Assembly: GCA_026989045.1 (NCBI GenBank)
Contig: JALSJY010000188.1
Location: 1-13,250 of the forward strand
Direction: 5' to 3'
DNA length: 13,250 nt
Origin: Hyphomicrobiales bacterium
GTDB taxonomy: Bacteria; Pseudomonadota; Alphaproteobacteria; Rhizobiales; Devosiaceae
Positions within the stretch are counted from its first letter, which is position 1. The number at the start of each line of letters is the position of its first letter. The translations under genes and the position numbers were made by a program. Under the pieces are notes generated by a model. It had not been told where the DNA came from. It did no database searches and saw only the letters and a program-made list of their open reading frames with translations. Of the stretch, positions 1 through 6,667 are shown piece after piece.

Positions 1-1
1 C

Positions 2-544
2 TTGCGTGAAGAAAAACTGGGTTATCTTGATTTTGTTCATTATGGCGATGTGGTTTTTCCAATTAAGGTGAAGCTAGAAAATGGAGCGGCTGAAAAAGGT
101 GCAATAGTGAGGGCCGATATATTTTTAGGAATTTGTGCAAATATTTGTATTCCCGTTAGGCAGTCACTTGAGCTAGGGCTAGACTTTAAAAAAGCAGATC
201 GCGCGCAACGCTCAAAACTTAATTTGGCTATGGCACTTGTTCCAAATATTTGGGACAAACAAGAAAGCCCGATAGAAGAAATTTTATTGGATATAAAAAA
301 TGCTCGTCTTGATGTTAAAATAGATAGGCTAATGATTGATTCATCATCAATCATAATAGATTATGATGATCCTTTAATTTTATTTTCTTTGCCCCAATAT
401 AGCCCTAATGGTTCAATAGTAAGCTTTAACTTATTAGATAAAATTATGGTCAATGAGTTGAAGGGGAAGCAGGCTCGTGTAACTTTTCAAACCTCTGATG
501 GTGCTTATGAAATATTCTTAGAGCCAAGTTTGAAAAATGAATAA
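2..544 (+). CDS. DsbD N-terminal-domain-like protein, 5' truncated
   Basis: The reading frame is open at the left edge, so this is the C-terminal 180 residues of a longer protein; the first visible codon (TTG) is probably not the real start. The best landmark is LGICANICIPV at visible residues 42-52, a CxxxC pair (C45, C49) followed by Ile-Pro. This resembles the cysteine motif of alphaproteobacterial proteins related to the periplasmic N-terminal domain of DsbD, which accepts electrons from the membrane part of DsbD and passes them to periplasmic partners. The rest is beta-rich with alternating hydrophobic residues and no membrane segment, as expected for an immunoglobulin-like periplasmic domain. 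The signal peptide and first part of the domain would lie upstream of the window. The family call rests on the motif and overall look; the redox role is inferred. It ends in TAA with no clear terminator after it. Confidence 0.6.
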   Translation: MREEKLGYLDFVHYGDVVFPIKVKLENGAAEKGAIVRADIFLGICANICIPVRQSLELGLDFKKADRAQRSKLNLAMALVPNIWDKQESPIEEILLDIKNARLDVKIDRLMIDSSSIIIDYDDPLILFSLPQYSPNGSIVSFNLLDKIMVNELKGKQARVTFQTSDGAYEIFLEPSLKNE

Positions 545-564
545 GTCTAATTGATGAATAAATT

Positions 565-593
565 TTGTCTTTAAGAAATATTAGAAATATGTT
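565..593 (+). promoter_or_regulatory. candidate sigma70-like promoter for the lipoprotein gene
   Basis: TTGTCT at 565-570 and TATGTT at 588-593 are separated by 17 bases, each matching four of six consensus positions. Transcription would begin near 600, leaving a leader of about 50 bases before the ATG at 652. The match is modest and the region is AT-rich, so chance is possible. Confidence 0.35.
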
Positions 594-651
594 AACTGGA
601 TTGTTAGCGTAATAGGGGTTTTAGTAAAATGACGATTGGGTTGGCTAAGAT

Positions 652-1239
652 ATGAGTATGAATTTTGTAAAATTTGCTGGTGCAATTGCTCTTGGTGCGT
701 TTTTAAGCGCTTGTTCAGCAGGCTCATTTTTGGGCGGTGATGATCAAGCAGCAACTGGCAATGCTACAACAGCACTTGCAAATATTGATGTAGATCAAAA
801 TGCACTTAACTCTAGTGCAACGGCTTTGCCAGCAATTGCAACAGAATGCCCACCAATTAAAGTGCGTAATGGTGGTGAAGCATTATTCTTATATGAAAAA
901 AATAAAATTGGTGATGCTAGGGCTTTGAATTATCAAGCGGTGATTGATAAGCAATCGCGTAATTGTGTAGTTTCTAACGGTTTAATCACTGTGAAAATGG
1001 GTGTGGTTGGTCGCGTTTTACTTGGGCCCGTTGGCAAACAAGGGCAGTTTACCTTGCCTTTACGTTTTGCTGTAGAGCGTGATGATATTGCAGTATTCTC
1101 TCAAAAATATGATATTCCAGTAAATATTACACCACCAAATCAGACAGAAGAGTTTGTTAAAGTGGTAGAAAATGTTGCCATTCCTTATCTAGGTGGTGAG
1201 AATATTGTTATATGGGTAGGTTTTGATCCTAAAGGCTAG
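652..1239 (+). CDS. small lipoprotein of unknown function
   Basis: A 195-residue protein with a classic lipoprotein signal: MSMNFVK, a hydrophobic stretch at residues 8-20, and the lipobox L18-S19-A20-C21. C21 would be lipidated after cleavage by signal peptidase II. The next residue is Ser, not Asp, so the protein would be expected to go to the outer membrane. A low-complexity Gly/Ala/Asn linker (about 22-60) precedes a folded domain that starts at CPPIKVRNGG (66-75) and is rich in beta-type segments; C66 and C105 might form a disulfide. It resembles conserved hypothetical lipoproteins of alphaproteobacteria, but I know no function and assign none. The ATG at 652 has a weak ribosome binding site; ATG 658 would keep the signal peptide intact. 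An eight-codon frame upstream ends over this start codon (see findings). The stop codon lies at the edge of a long palindrome. Confidence 0.85.
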   Translation: MSMNFVKFAGAIALGAFLSACSAGSFLGGDDQAATGNATTALANIDVDQNALNSSATALPAIATECPPIKVRNGGEALFLYEKNKIGDARALNYQAVIDKQSRNCVVSNGLITVKMGVVGRVLLGPVGKQGQFTLPLRFAVERDDIAVFSQKYDIPVNITPPNQTEEFVKVVENVAIPYLGGENIVIWVGFDPKG

Positions 1240-1345
1240 GAATACGAGCAAATTCGTCTGCACAAACGATTTAAAACTCTTGAAAACCAAGGGGGTTTCT
1301 AGCGAATTGTAAATCATTTGTGCCGACGAATTATCTCATATTCTT
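1238..1345. repeat. long imperfect palindrome
   Basis: Arms 1238-1272 and 1311-1345 match in 29 of 35 positions when one is reverse-complemented. The inner 22 positions (1251-1272 against 1311-1332) have only two mismatches. The 38-base centre contains a smaller hairpin, 1282-1288 with 1294-1299, carrying one bulged A. The element begins inside the TAG stop of the lipoprotein gene. No good T-run follows the 3' arm. It could be a transcript-stabilising or terminating hairpin, or a dispersed palindromic repeat; one window cannot distinguish these. Confidence 0.75.
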
Positions 1346-1420
1346 TCATTTCCCATTTGCCTAGATGAATATCTTATGAGTTATGGTTTTCCTTCTTTTT
1401 GCACTAGATGCGTTTCTTTA

Positions 1421-1449
1421 TTGACGGATAAATGATTCTGCATCATTAT
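1421..1449 (+). promoter_or_regulatory. probable sigma70-like promoter of the gcv operon
   Basis: TTGACG (1421-1426, five of six) and CATTAT (1444-1449, four of six) are separated by exactly 17 bases. Transcription should start near 1455-1457, which coincides with the first paired bases of the glycine riboswitch at 1455. That agreement strengthens the call. A 6-bp inverted repeat (1431-1436 and 1442-1447) lies over the spacer end and the -10 element. Confidence 0.6.
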
Positions 1450-1454
1450 GTGTC

Positions 1455-1535
1455 TAACTGCGGGAGAGATTGGGTTTTCCCCAGCGCCGAAGGAGCAACC
1501 GCCCCGGAAACTCTCAGGCAAATGGACCGTAGTTA
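1455..1535 (+). ncRNA. glycine riboswitch, first aptamer
   Basis: The closing helix is visible as 1455-1463 pairing with 1527-1535, nine pairs including one G-U. Inside it are the hallmark segments of glycine aptamers in order: GGGAGAGA (1462-1469), GCGCCGAAGGAGCAA (about 1484-1498), AAACTCTCAGGCAAA (1508-1522) and GGACC (1524-1528). The location just before a gcv operon fits the known role of this RNA in turning on glycine breakdown when glycine is abundant. The aptamer begins almost at the predicted transcription start, so there is little RNA before it. Confidence 0.93.
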
Positions 1536-1541
1536 AACTAA

Positions 1542-1632
1542 ATCTCTGGAAAGCGGGCGTTTTAGCCTCACCGACGGAGCAACTTGTCAAATATTTACGA
1601 CAAGGAAATCTCTCAGGTTGTTAAGACAGATG
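1542..1632 (+). ncRNA. glycine riboswitch, second aptamer
   Basis: A second copy of the motif series follows about six bases after the first: TCTGG (1545-1549), CTCACCGACGGAGCAA (1567-1582), AAATCTCTCAGG (1606-1617) and GACAGA (1625-1630). The short closing helix is TCTG (1545-1548) with CAGA (1627-1630). The variable arm is a stem with TTGTC (1584-1588) pairing with GACAA (1599-1603). The tandem arrangement is the common form of this class. Its core departs from the usual GGAGAG (here GGAAAG at 1548-1553), so one of the normal pairs with CTCTC becomes A-C. Confidence 0.9.
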
Positions 1633-1643
1633 GGGCGTAAAAT

Positions 1644-1661
1644 TCACTTTGGTAAAAGTGA
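1644..1661 (+). promoter_or_regulatory. hairpin in the riboswitch expression platform
   Basis: TCACTTT (1644-1650) and AAAGTGA (1655-1661) form a perfect 7-bp stem with a GGTA loop, between aptamer 2 and the gcvT start. A weaker outer stem, 1632-1637 with 1668-1673 (two G-U pairs), would place it in a larger hairpin followed by a broken U-tract. That resembles a poor intrinsic terminator. Translational control through the Shine-Dalgarno is at least as likely. Confidence 0.45.
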
Positions 1662-1694
1662 TAAAAGCGCCTTTGTTTAACGATTGAGAGAAAA

Positions 1695-2822
1695 ATGAGC
1701 AAACCAGAAGAAAATATAAAACAAACCAGCCTTTATAATCTGCATATTGCCAATGGTGGACGAATGGTGGATTTTTGCGGCTATTCGCTACCAATTCAAT
1801 ATAGCGGGATTGTTAAAGAACATATTCATACCCGCAATTCTGCTAGCCTGTTTGATGTTTCGCATATGGGGCAGATTATTATTACTGGGGGTGATTTTGT
1901 TAGTATGGCAAAGGCGCTTGAGGTTTTAATACCTGCTGATATTCTGTCACTAAAACCTAGTGAAATGCGCTATAGCGTTTTACTCAATGAGGGAGGTGGC
2001 ATTATTGATGATTTAATTATCACTCGTGATGCAAAAGATTTAGCAATTTTTATTGTGGTCAATGCGGCAACAAAAGAAAATGATTTTGCAATTTTGCAAA
2101 AAGGGCTGGCTGGTGATTTTGATATTAAACTTGAAATGGGCAAATCTTTAATTGCTTTGCAAGGGCCAAAAGCAGCACAAGTGATTAAAAAATATTCATC
2201 AATTGCAAATGAACTTGTTTTCATGACTTCAGGATATGCAAATATTGCTGGCTTTGAAACATATATTTCTCGCTCTGGTTATACTGGTGAGGACGGATTT
2301 GAAATTTCTGTTGCTGATGAAGATGCTTTAGAATTAGCAAAAATTTTACTTGAGAATGAAGATGTGGAATTTGCAGGTCTTGGCGCGCGGGATAGTTTGC
2401 GTCTTGAGGCAGGGCTTTGCCTTTATGGTCATGATATGAATGAAGAAATTGATCCAATAAGTGCATCAATTATTTTTGCTATTGGCAAACGCCGTAGAGA
2501 AGAGGGTGGCTTTGTTGGGTTTGAAAAAATATCATCAATATTAGCCAATGGCGTTGAACAAAAGCGGGTTGGGGTGATTTTTGATGGCCGTATGCCTGTT
2601 CGAGAGGGTGCAGAAATTGTTGATGAGCAGGGTCAAAAAATTGGCCATGTAACTTCAGGCAGTTTTTCGCCTATTCTTGAGAAGCCGATTGCTTTTGCTT
2701 ATGTGCCGAAAACTCTCAGCAAAATTGGCAACTCAGTAATTGCCATTGTTAGGGGTAAGCAGGTTTTAGGAACTATTGTTAAAATGCCATTTATAGCGCA
2801 AAATTATTTGCGCTCACACTAA
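1695..2822 (+). CDS. gcvT: glycine cleavage system T protein (aminomethyltransferase)
   Basis: The protein moves the methylene group from the aminomethyl-lipoyl arm of GcvH to tetrahydrofolate, releasing ammonia and giving 5,10-methylene-THF. At 375 residues it has the normal family length. Recognisable signatures are SLYNLHIANGGRMVDFCGY (12-30), DVSHMG (54-59), an Asp pair DD (105-106) in the region of the conserved catalytic Asp, ALQGPKA (154-160), SRSGYTGEDGFE (192-203), GARDSLRLEAGL (230-241) and GHVTSG (317-322) in the C-terminal barrel. The start ATG at 1695 follows TTGAGAGA with suitable spacing. It is the first gene of the gcv operon, directly behind the tandem glycine riboswitch, so glycine should control its expression. 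The next gene, gcvH, starts 17 bases after the stop. I see nothing broken or truncated. Confidence 0.97.
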   Translation: MSKPEENIKQTSLYNLHIANGGRMVDFCGYSLPIQYSGIVKEHIHTRNSASLFDVSHMGQIIITGGDFVSMAKALEVLIPADILSLKPSEMRYSVLLNEGGGIIDDLIITRDAKDLAIFIVVNAATKENDFAILQKGLAGDFDIKLEMGKSLIALQGPKAAQVIKKYSSIANELVFMTSGYANIAGFETYISRSGYTGEDGFEISVADEDALELAKILLENEDVEFAGLGARDSLRLEAGLCLYGHDMNEEIDPISASIIFAIGKRRREEGGFVGFEKISSILANGVEQKRVGVIFDGRMPVREGAEIVDEQGQKIGHVTSGSFSPILEKPIAFAYVPKTLSKIGNSVIAIVRGKQVLGTIVKMPFIAQNYLRSH

Positions 2823-2839
2823 ACAAAAGAGGAAATTTT

Positions 2840-3208
2840 ATGTCTGAAACAAAATATTCAACCGATCATGAATATATCCGCCTTGAAGCAGAGGTTGGCG
2901 TTGTTGGTATTTCTACTTATGCGCAAGAGCAGTTGGGCGACATTGTTTATGTTGAATTGCCAAATGTTGGAGCAAAATTGTCTAAGGGTGATGAGGTTGC
3001 AGTGATTGAATCTGTAAAGGCGGCATCTGAGCTTTATTCGCCTGTTTCTGGTGAAGTGGTTGAGGTTAATGAAGCGCTTAATGATGAGCCAGCTTTGGTG
3101 AATTCTGATGCGCAAGGAGGGGGCTGGATTTTTAAAATTTCTCTTTCTGATAAATCAGAACTTGACGAAATGATGGACGAAGCTACCTATACAAGTCACA
3201 CAAGCTAA
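2840..3208 (+). CDS. gcvH: glycine cleavage system H protein
   Basis: This small lipoyl carrier protein shuttles the aminomethyl group from P to T and then delivers the reduced arm to L. Its 122 residues match the usual size. Visible motifs are YSTDHEYIR (6-14), GISTYAQEQLGDIVYVELP (23-41) and the lipoylation site ESVKAASELYSPVSGEV (57-73), in which K60 carries the lipoate. The C-terminal part NDEPALVNSDAQGGGWIFKI (81-100) is also typical. GAGGA lies upstream at good distance from ATG 2840. It sits between gcvT (17-base gap) and gcvPA (11-base gap), consistent with one transcript. The protein has to be lipoylated by enzymes not encoded in this window. The C-terminal tail after residue 114 (ATYTSHTS) is a short polar extension without known role. 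Confidence 0.97.
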   Translation: MSETKYSTDHEYIRLEAEVGVVGISTYAQEQLGDIVYVELPNVGAKLSKGDEVAVIESVKAASELYSPVSGEVVEVNEALNDEPALVNSDAQGGGWIFKISLSDKSELDEMMDEATYTSHTS

Positions 3209-3219
3209 AGAGATATTAT

Positions 3220-4557
3220 ATGCGTTATTTACCGCACAGCGATGCCGAACGAAAGCAGATGCTTGATGTTATTGGTGTGAATAAAGCCGATGATTTATTC
3301 GCCTCTATTCCTAAATTAGCTTTTAAAAGCAAAGATTTTAATTTGCCCGATCATAGCCCTGAATTTTTGGTTCAAGCTAAGCTTGAGGCAATGGCAAAAA
3401 AGAATATTTGCGCCTCAGATGCAGCTTTTTTTGTTGGTGGTGGGGCTTATCGTCATCATGTGCCAGCTAGTGTGGATCATTTAATTCAGCGCTCTGAATG
3501 GCTAACTGCTTATACACCTTACCAGCCAGAAATTTCGCAAGGAACTTTGCAGGTTTTATTTGAGTTTCAAACTCAGGTGGCCAATTTAACTGGTATGGAG
3601 GTAGCAAATGCCTCTATGTATGACGGCTCAACCGCCACGGCAGAAGCCGCTTTAATGGCGCGCCGCCTTACTCGTAAAAATAAGGTGATTATGCTTTCAG
3701 GTTTGCATCCACAATATTTGGACGTGGTGAAAACATATTTAGGTGATGATGATGGGCTTGTTTGTTTGAGCGAGGCTGATGATGCAAATATTGGCTCAAT
3801 TATTGATGATAAAACGGCGGCTATTGTTGTTCAAACACCAGATTTTTATGGGAATTTACGCGATATAAAATCTTTGGCAGATATAGCGCATGCAAAAAAT
3901 GCTTTGCTGATTGTTGTTATAACCGAAATTGTATCGCTTGGTTTGTTAGAAGCACCTGGTAAGCTTGGGGCTGATATTGTTGTGGCTGAGGGGCAGTCAC
4001 TTGGAAATCCGCTAAATTATGGTGGTCCTTATCTTGGTCTTATGGCTACAAGGCAAAAATTTGTGCGCCAAATTCCGGGGCGTTTATGTGGTGAAACGGT
4101 TGATGCTAGTGGTAGGCGTGGTTATGTTTTAACCCTATCAACTCGTGAGCAGCATATTAGGCGTGAAAAGGCTACTTCTAATATTTGCACCAATGCTGGT
4201 CTTTGTGCTTTGGCTTTTTCTATTCATCTATCATTATTGGGTCAAAAAGGTTTAGCTAAATTGGCTAAGTTAAATCACGCTCGGGCGGTTAAATTGGCAC
4301 AGGCACTTAAAGAAATTGCTGGTGTTGAATTGTTAAACAAAAGCTTTTTTAATGAGATGAGTGTTAGGCTATCAAAGCCTGCTAATGAGGTTGTTGAGGC
4401 GTTGGCAAAGAAAAATATTCTATGTGGCATTCCTGTTTCAAGATTATTACCAAATGAAAAAGAAGCAGAAAATCTGTTGATTTTGACAGCAACCGAATTA
4501 ACTAGCGATGAAGATATAGATAGGCTTTCTTCTGGATTGCAGGAGGTTTTATCATGA
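3220..4557 (+). CDS. gcvPA: glycine dehydrogenase (decarboxylating) subunit 1
   Basis: This is the N-terminal half of the glycine decarboxylase P protein, made here as a separate 445-residue subunit. With GcvPB it decarboxylates glycine using pyridoxal phosphate and loads the methylamine group onto the lipoyl arm of GcvH. Conserved blocks are FVGGGAYRHHVP (71-82), TAYTPYQPEISQGTLQ (97-112), NASMYDGSTA (130-139), GQSLGNPLNYGGPYLG (258-273), PGRLCGETVD (286-295) and REQHIRREKATSNICTN (309-325). This half has the PLP-enzyme fold but not the cofactor lysine, which is in subunit 2. ATG 3220 follows AAAGAGAT. The stop codon overlaps the gcvPB start by four bases (ATGA), which suggests translational coupling and equal amounts of the two subunits. 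Confidence 0.96.
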   Translation: MRYLPHSDAERKQMLDVIGVNKADDLFASIPKLAFKSKDFNLPDHSPEFLVQAKLEAMAKKNICASDAAFFVGGGAYRHHVPASVDHLIQRSEWLTAYTPYQPEISQGTLQVLFEFQTQVANLTGMEVANASMYDGSTATAEAALMARRLTRKNKVIMLSGLHPQYLDVVKTYLGDDDGLVCLSEADDANIGSIIDDKTAAIVVQTPDFYGNLRDIKSLADIAHAKNALLIVVITEIVSLGLLEAPGKLGADIVVAEGQSLGNPLNYGGPYLGLMATRQKFVRQIPGRLCGETVDASGRRGYVLTLSTREQHIRREKATSNICTNAGLCALAFSIHLSLLGQKGLAKLAKLNHARAVKLAQALKEIAGVELLNKSFFNEMSVRLSKPANEVVEALAKKNILCGIPVSRLLPNEKEAENLLILTATELTSDEDIDRLSSGLQEVLS

Positions 4558-6101
4558 GCATGAATTCTACTGGTCGCCCAACAAGAGCAAATGACGCGCC
4601 CTCAAATGAGGTTGACAATTTGAAAAATGCAGCCCTTTTACCAAATGAGCCATTATTATTTGAAATTGGTGATATCGATCATTGTGGCGTTGATCTGCCC
4701 GATGTTAAAATTGATAGTGAGTATCTTAGTGGTTTTGAGCGTGAGGGCTCATTAGATTTACCTGGGTTAAGCGAGCCAGAATGTCTGCGCCATTATGTGC
4801 GACTTAGTCGCCTCAATATGTCAATTGATGCGGGTATATATCCGCTTGGCTCATGCACTATGAAACATAATCCGCGCCTTAATGAAAAAATGGCGCGCTT
4901 GTCTGGCTTTGCTGATATTCACCCGCTTCAGCCAGTCTCTAGCGTGCAAGGTGCGCTTGAGATGATTGAGGAATTGGCATTTTGGCTGATGGAGCTTACA
5001 AATACTGATGCTGTTTCTATGTCGCCAAAAGCTGGGGCGCATGGTGAATTATGTGGCATGATGGCAATTAAAGCTGCGCTTGAGGCAAAGGGGCAGGGGT
5101 ATCGCTCAATTGTGCTTGTGCCTGAAAGTGCGCATGGAACTAACCCTGCAACGGCGGCATTTTTAGGCTATAAGGTAAGGTCGATCCCAGCCAATGATGA
5201 TGGCACGGTTGATGTTAGTGCTGTGATTGATGCGCTTGAAGAAAATGCAGAAAATGTTGCCGCTATCATGCTAACCAACCCAAATACTTGTGGTTTGTTT
5301 GAGCCTGATGTCATAAAAATTGCTGATGCAATTCATCAGGCGGGGGCGTATTTTTATTGTGATGGGGCGAATTTTAATGCGATTATGGGGCTGGTTTGCC
5401 CTGGTGATCTGGGCATAGATGCCATGCATATAAATTTACATAAAACGTTTTCTACTCCGCATGGCGGGGGTGGGCCGGGTGCTGGGCCTGTAGTTTTATC
5501 TGAGGCGCTTGCACCATTTGCACCAGTGCCATTCATTAAAAAAGATGGGGCGGATTTAAGCTTGATTGAGCATGTTGATGATAGTCAAAGCTTTGGTCGT
5601 TTAACGGCTTTTCACGGGCAGATTGGCATGTTTACTCGCTCACTATCATTCATGCTTTCGCACGGAAAAGATGGCATTACTCAAGCTGCATATGATGCTG
5701 TGTTAAATGCTAATTATATTAAAGCGCGGCTTGAAAAGGTTTTTACTGCGCCATTTGGTAACCAGCCCTGTATGCATGAAATATTGTTTGATGAGACGTT
5801 TTTAGATGGCACAGGAGTAAGCACGCTTGACTTTGCCAAGGCGATGATTGATGAGGGTTTCCACCCAATGACAATGTATTTTCCGCTTGTGGTGAAGGGG
5901 GCGATGTTGATTGAGCCTACTGAATCTGAGTCAAAAAAATCGCTTGATTATTTTTGTGACAAAATGCTTGAGTTGGCTAATGATGCAATTGCTGGTAATG
6001 CTGAGCGTTTTACCCAAGCACCAAAATATGCTCCGCTATCTCGGCTTGATGAAACATTAGCAGCGCGCCAGCCTAAATTAAAATGGATTAAGGGTGACTA
6101 G
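4554..6101 (+). CDS. gcvPB: glycine dehydrogenase (decarboxylating) subunit 2
   Basis: The C-terminal, PLP-carrying half of split glycine decarboxylase, 515 residues. Diagnostic segments are GIYPLGSCTMKHNP (94-107), SMSPKAGAHGELCGM (155-169), ESAHGTNPATA (191-201), TNPNTCGLFEP (241-251), YCDGANFNA (268-276) and the cofactor site NLHKTFSTPHGGGGPGAGP (294-312), where K297 should form the internal aldimine with PLP. FHPMTMYFPLVVKGAMLIEPTESESK near the C terminus is also characteristic. AGGAGG at 4541-4546, inside gcvPA, serves the overlapping ATG at 4554. It is the last gene of the operon and a strong terminator follows. Many bacteria have a single fused P protein of about 950 residues; the split form is known from several lineages including some alphaproteobacteria, so this is a variant and not a broken gene. 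Confidence 0.97.
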   Translation: MSMNSTGRPTRANDAPSNEVDNLKNAALLPNEPLLFEIGDIDHCGVDLPDVKIDSEYLSGFEREGSLDLPGLSEPECLRHYVRLSRLNMSIDAGIYPLGSCTMKHNPRLNEKMARLSGFADIHPLQPVSSVQGALEMIEELAFWLMELTNTDAVSMSPKAGAHGELCGMMAIKAALEAKGQGYRSIVLVPESAHGTNPATAAFLGYKVRSIPANDDGTVDVSAVIDALEENAENVAAIMLTNPNTCGLFEPDVIKIADAIHQAGAYFYCDGANFNAIMGLVCPGDLGIDAMHINLHKTFSTPHGGGGPGAGPVVLSEALAPFAPVPFIKKDGADLSLIEHVDDSQSFGRLTAFHGQIGMFTRSLSFMLSHGKDGITQAAYDAVLNANYIKARLEKVFTAPFGNQPCMHEILFDETFLDGTGVSTLDFAKAMIDEGFHPMTMYFPLVVKGAMLIEPTESESKKSLDYFCDKMLELANDAIAGNAERFTQAPKYAPLSRLDETLAARQPKLKWIKGD

Positions 6102-6116
6102 AGATATTCCCAACAA

Positions 6117-6159
6117 ATAAAGCCCTTGTCAGAATATCTAACAAGGGCTTTATATTTTT
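6117..6159. terminator. bidirectional intrinsic terminator between gcvPB and atpF
   Basis: A perfect 13-bp stem, 6117-6129 with 6141-6153, encloses an 11-base loop, with GC-rich GCCCTTG in the middle. On the plus strand it is followed by ATTTTT, on the minus strand by a TTTATTT-like run. It lies between the convergent ends of the gcv and atp operons and can serve both. Confidence 0.9.
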
Positions 6160-6180
6160 AAAAGTCAATTTAGCCAGAAG

Positions 6181-6663
6181 TTAGTTAAGCTTAGTGCCAA
6201 CATCTTTTATAGCTTTAGCTATTAAGTCATTGTCTTTGGTTGACATTTGCTGGGTTAGTAAATCACGGGCGGCTTCTATTGCAACATCTGCTGAGCGGGC
6301 GCGAACCTCTGCTATAGCTTGAGTTTCAGCTTGTGCAATTTTTTCTTCAACTGCTTTTGTGCGACGTGCAATCAACTCTTGTAGTGAAATTTTTGCTTCT
6401 TCACTAAGGCGATTTGCTTCTTCACGAGCGGCTTGAATTATTTCTTCAGCCTCACTTGTTGCTTCTTCGCGCTTGCGCTCATATTCGGCCAATAGTGCCT
6501 GAGCTTCTTCGCGCAATTGTTTTGCTTCATCTAAATCAGCTTGGATTTTATCAATTTTACTATCCAGTCCACCAACAATTTTATTTGGAACTTTCAAATA
6601 TATAAGCAGGCCAAAGAAGATAATTAACGCAATAAGAGCCCAAAAACTATTATCTAATTCCAT
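6181..6663 (-). CDS. atpF: ATP synthase F0 subunit b
   Basis: Subunit b is part of the peripheral stalk that holds F1 still against the rotating c-ring. The 160-residue protein has one N-terminal membrane helix (about 5-24, FWALIALIIFFGLLIYLKVP) followed by a long, highly charged Glu/Lys/Arg/Ala helix through about residue 150, the expected coiled-coil stalk that reaches subunit delta. Length and layout are normal for alphaproteobacterial b. The start at 6663 is preceded on the minus strand by AAAGGA, which lies inside the end of the b' gene; only four bases separate the two reading frames. It is the last gene of the F0 cluster and is followed by the shared terminator. The b and b' subunits would form a heterodimer. 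Confidence 0.93.
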   Translation of the reverse strand: MELDNSFWALIALIIFFGLLIYLKVPNKIVGGLDSKIDKIQADLDEAKQLREEAQALLAEYERKREEATSEAEEIIQAAREEANRLSEEAKISLQELIARRTKAVEEKIAQAETQAIAEVRARSADVAIEAARDLLTQQMSTKDNDLIAKAIKDVGTKLN

Positions 6664-6667
6664 GACT

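Noticed and set aside
1381..1590. 69-codon open frame on the minus strand
   Set aside because: It lies antisense across the gcv promoter and the first glycine aptamer, whose conservation explains the sequence; no recognisable protein and no ribosome binding site.
2221..2469. 82-codon minus-strand open frame within gcvT
   Set aside because: Antisense to clearly conserved GcvT motifs; composition (many His, Gln, Leu) is what antisense of this gene gives.
4554..4557. Frameshift or split of a fused gcvP gene
   Set aside because: Both halves are complete, with their own start, a good AGGAGG before gcvPB and the usual lengths of the known two-subunit form.
6300..6560. Repeated GCTTCTTC-like units in the atpF region
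   Set aside because: They reflect Glu/Ala-rich heptads of the b subunit stalk helix, not a DNA repeat array; no CRISPR-like spacing exists.
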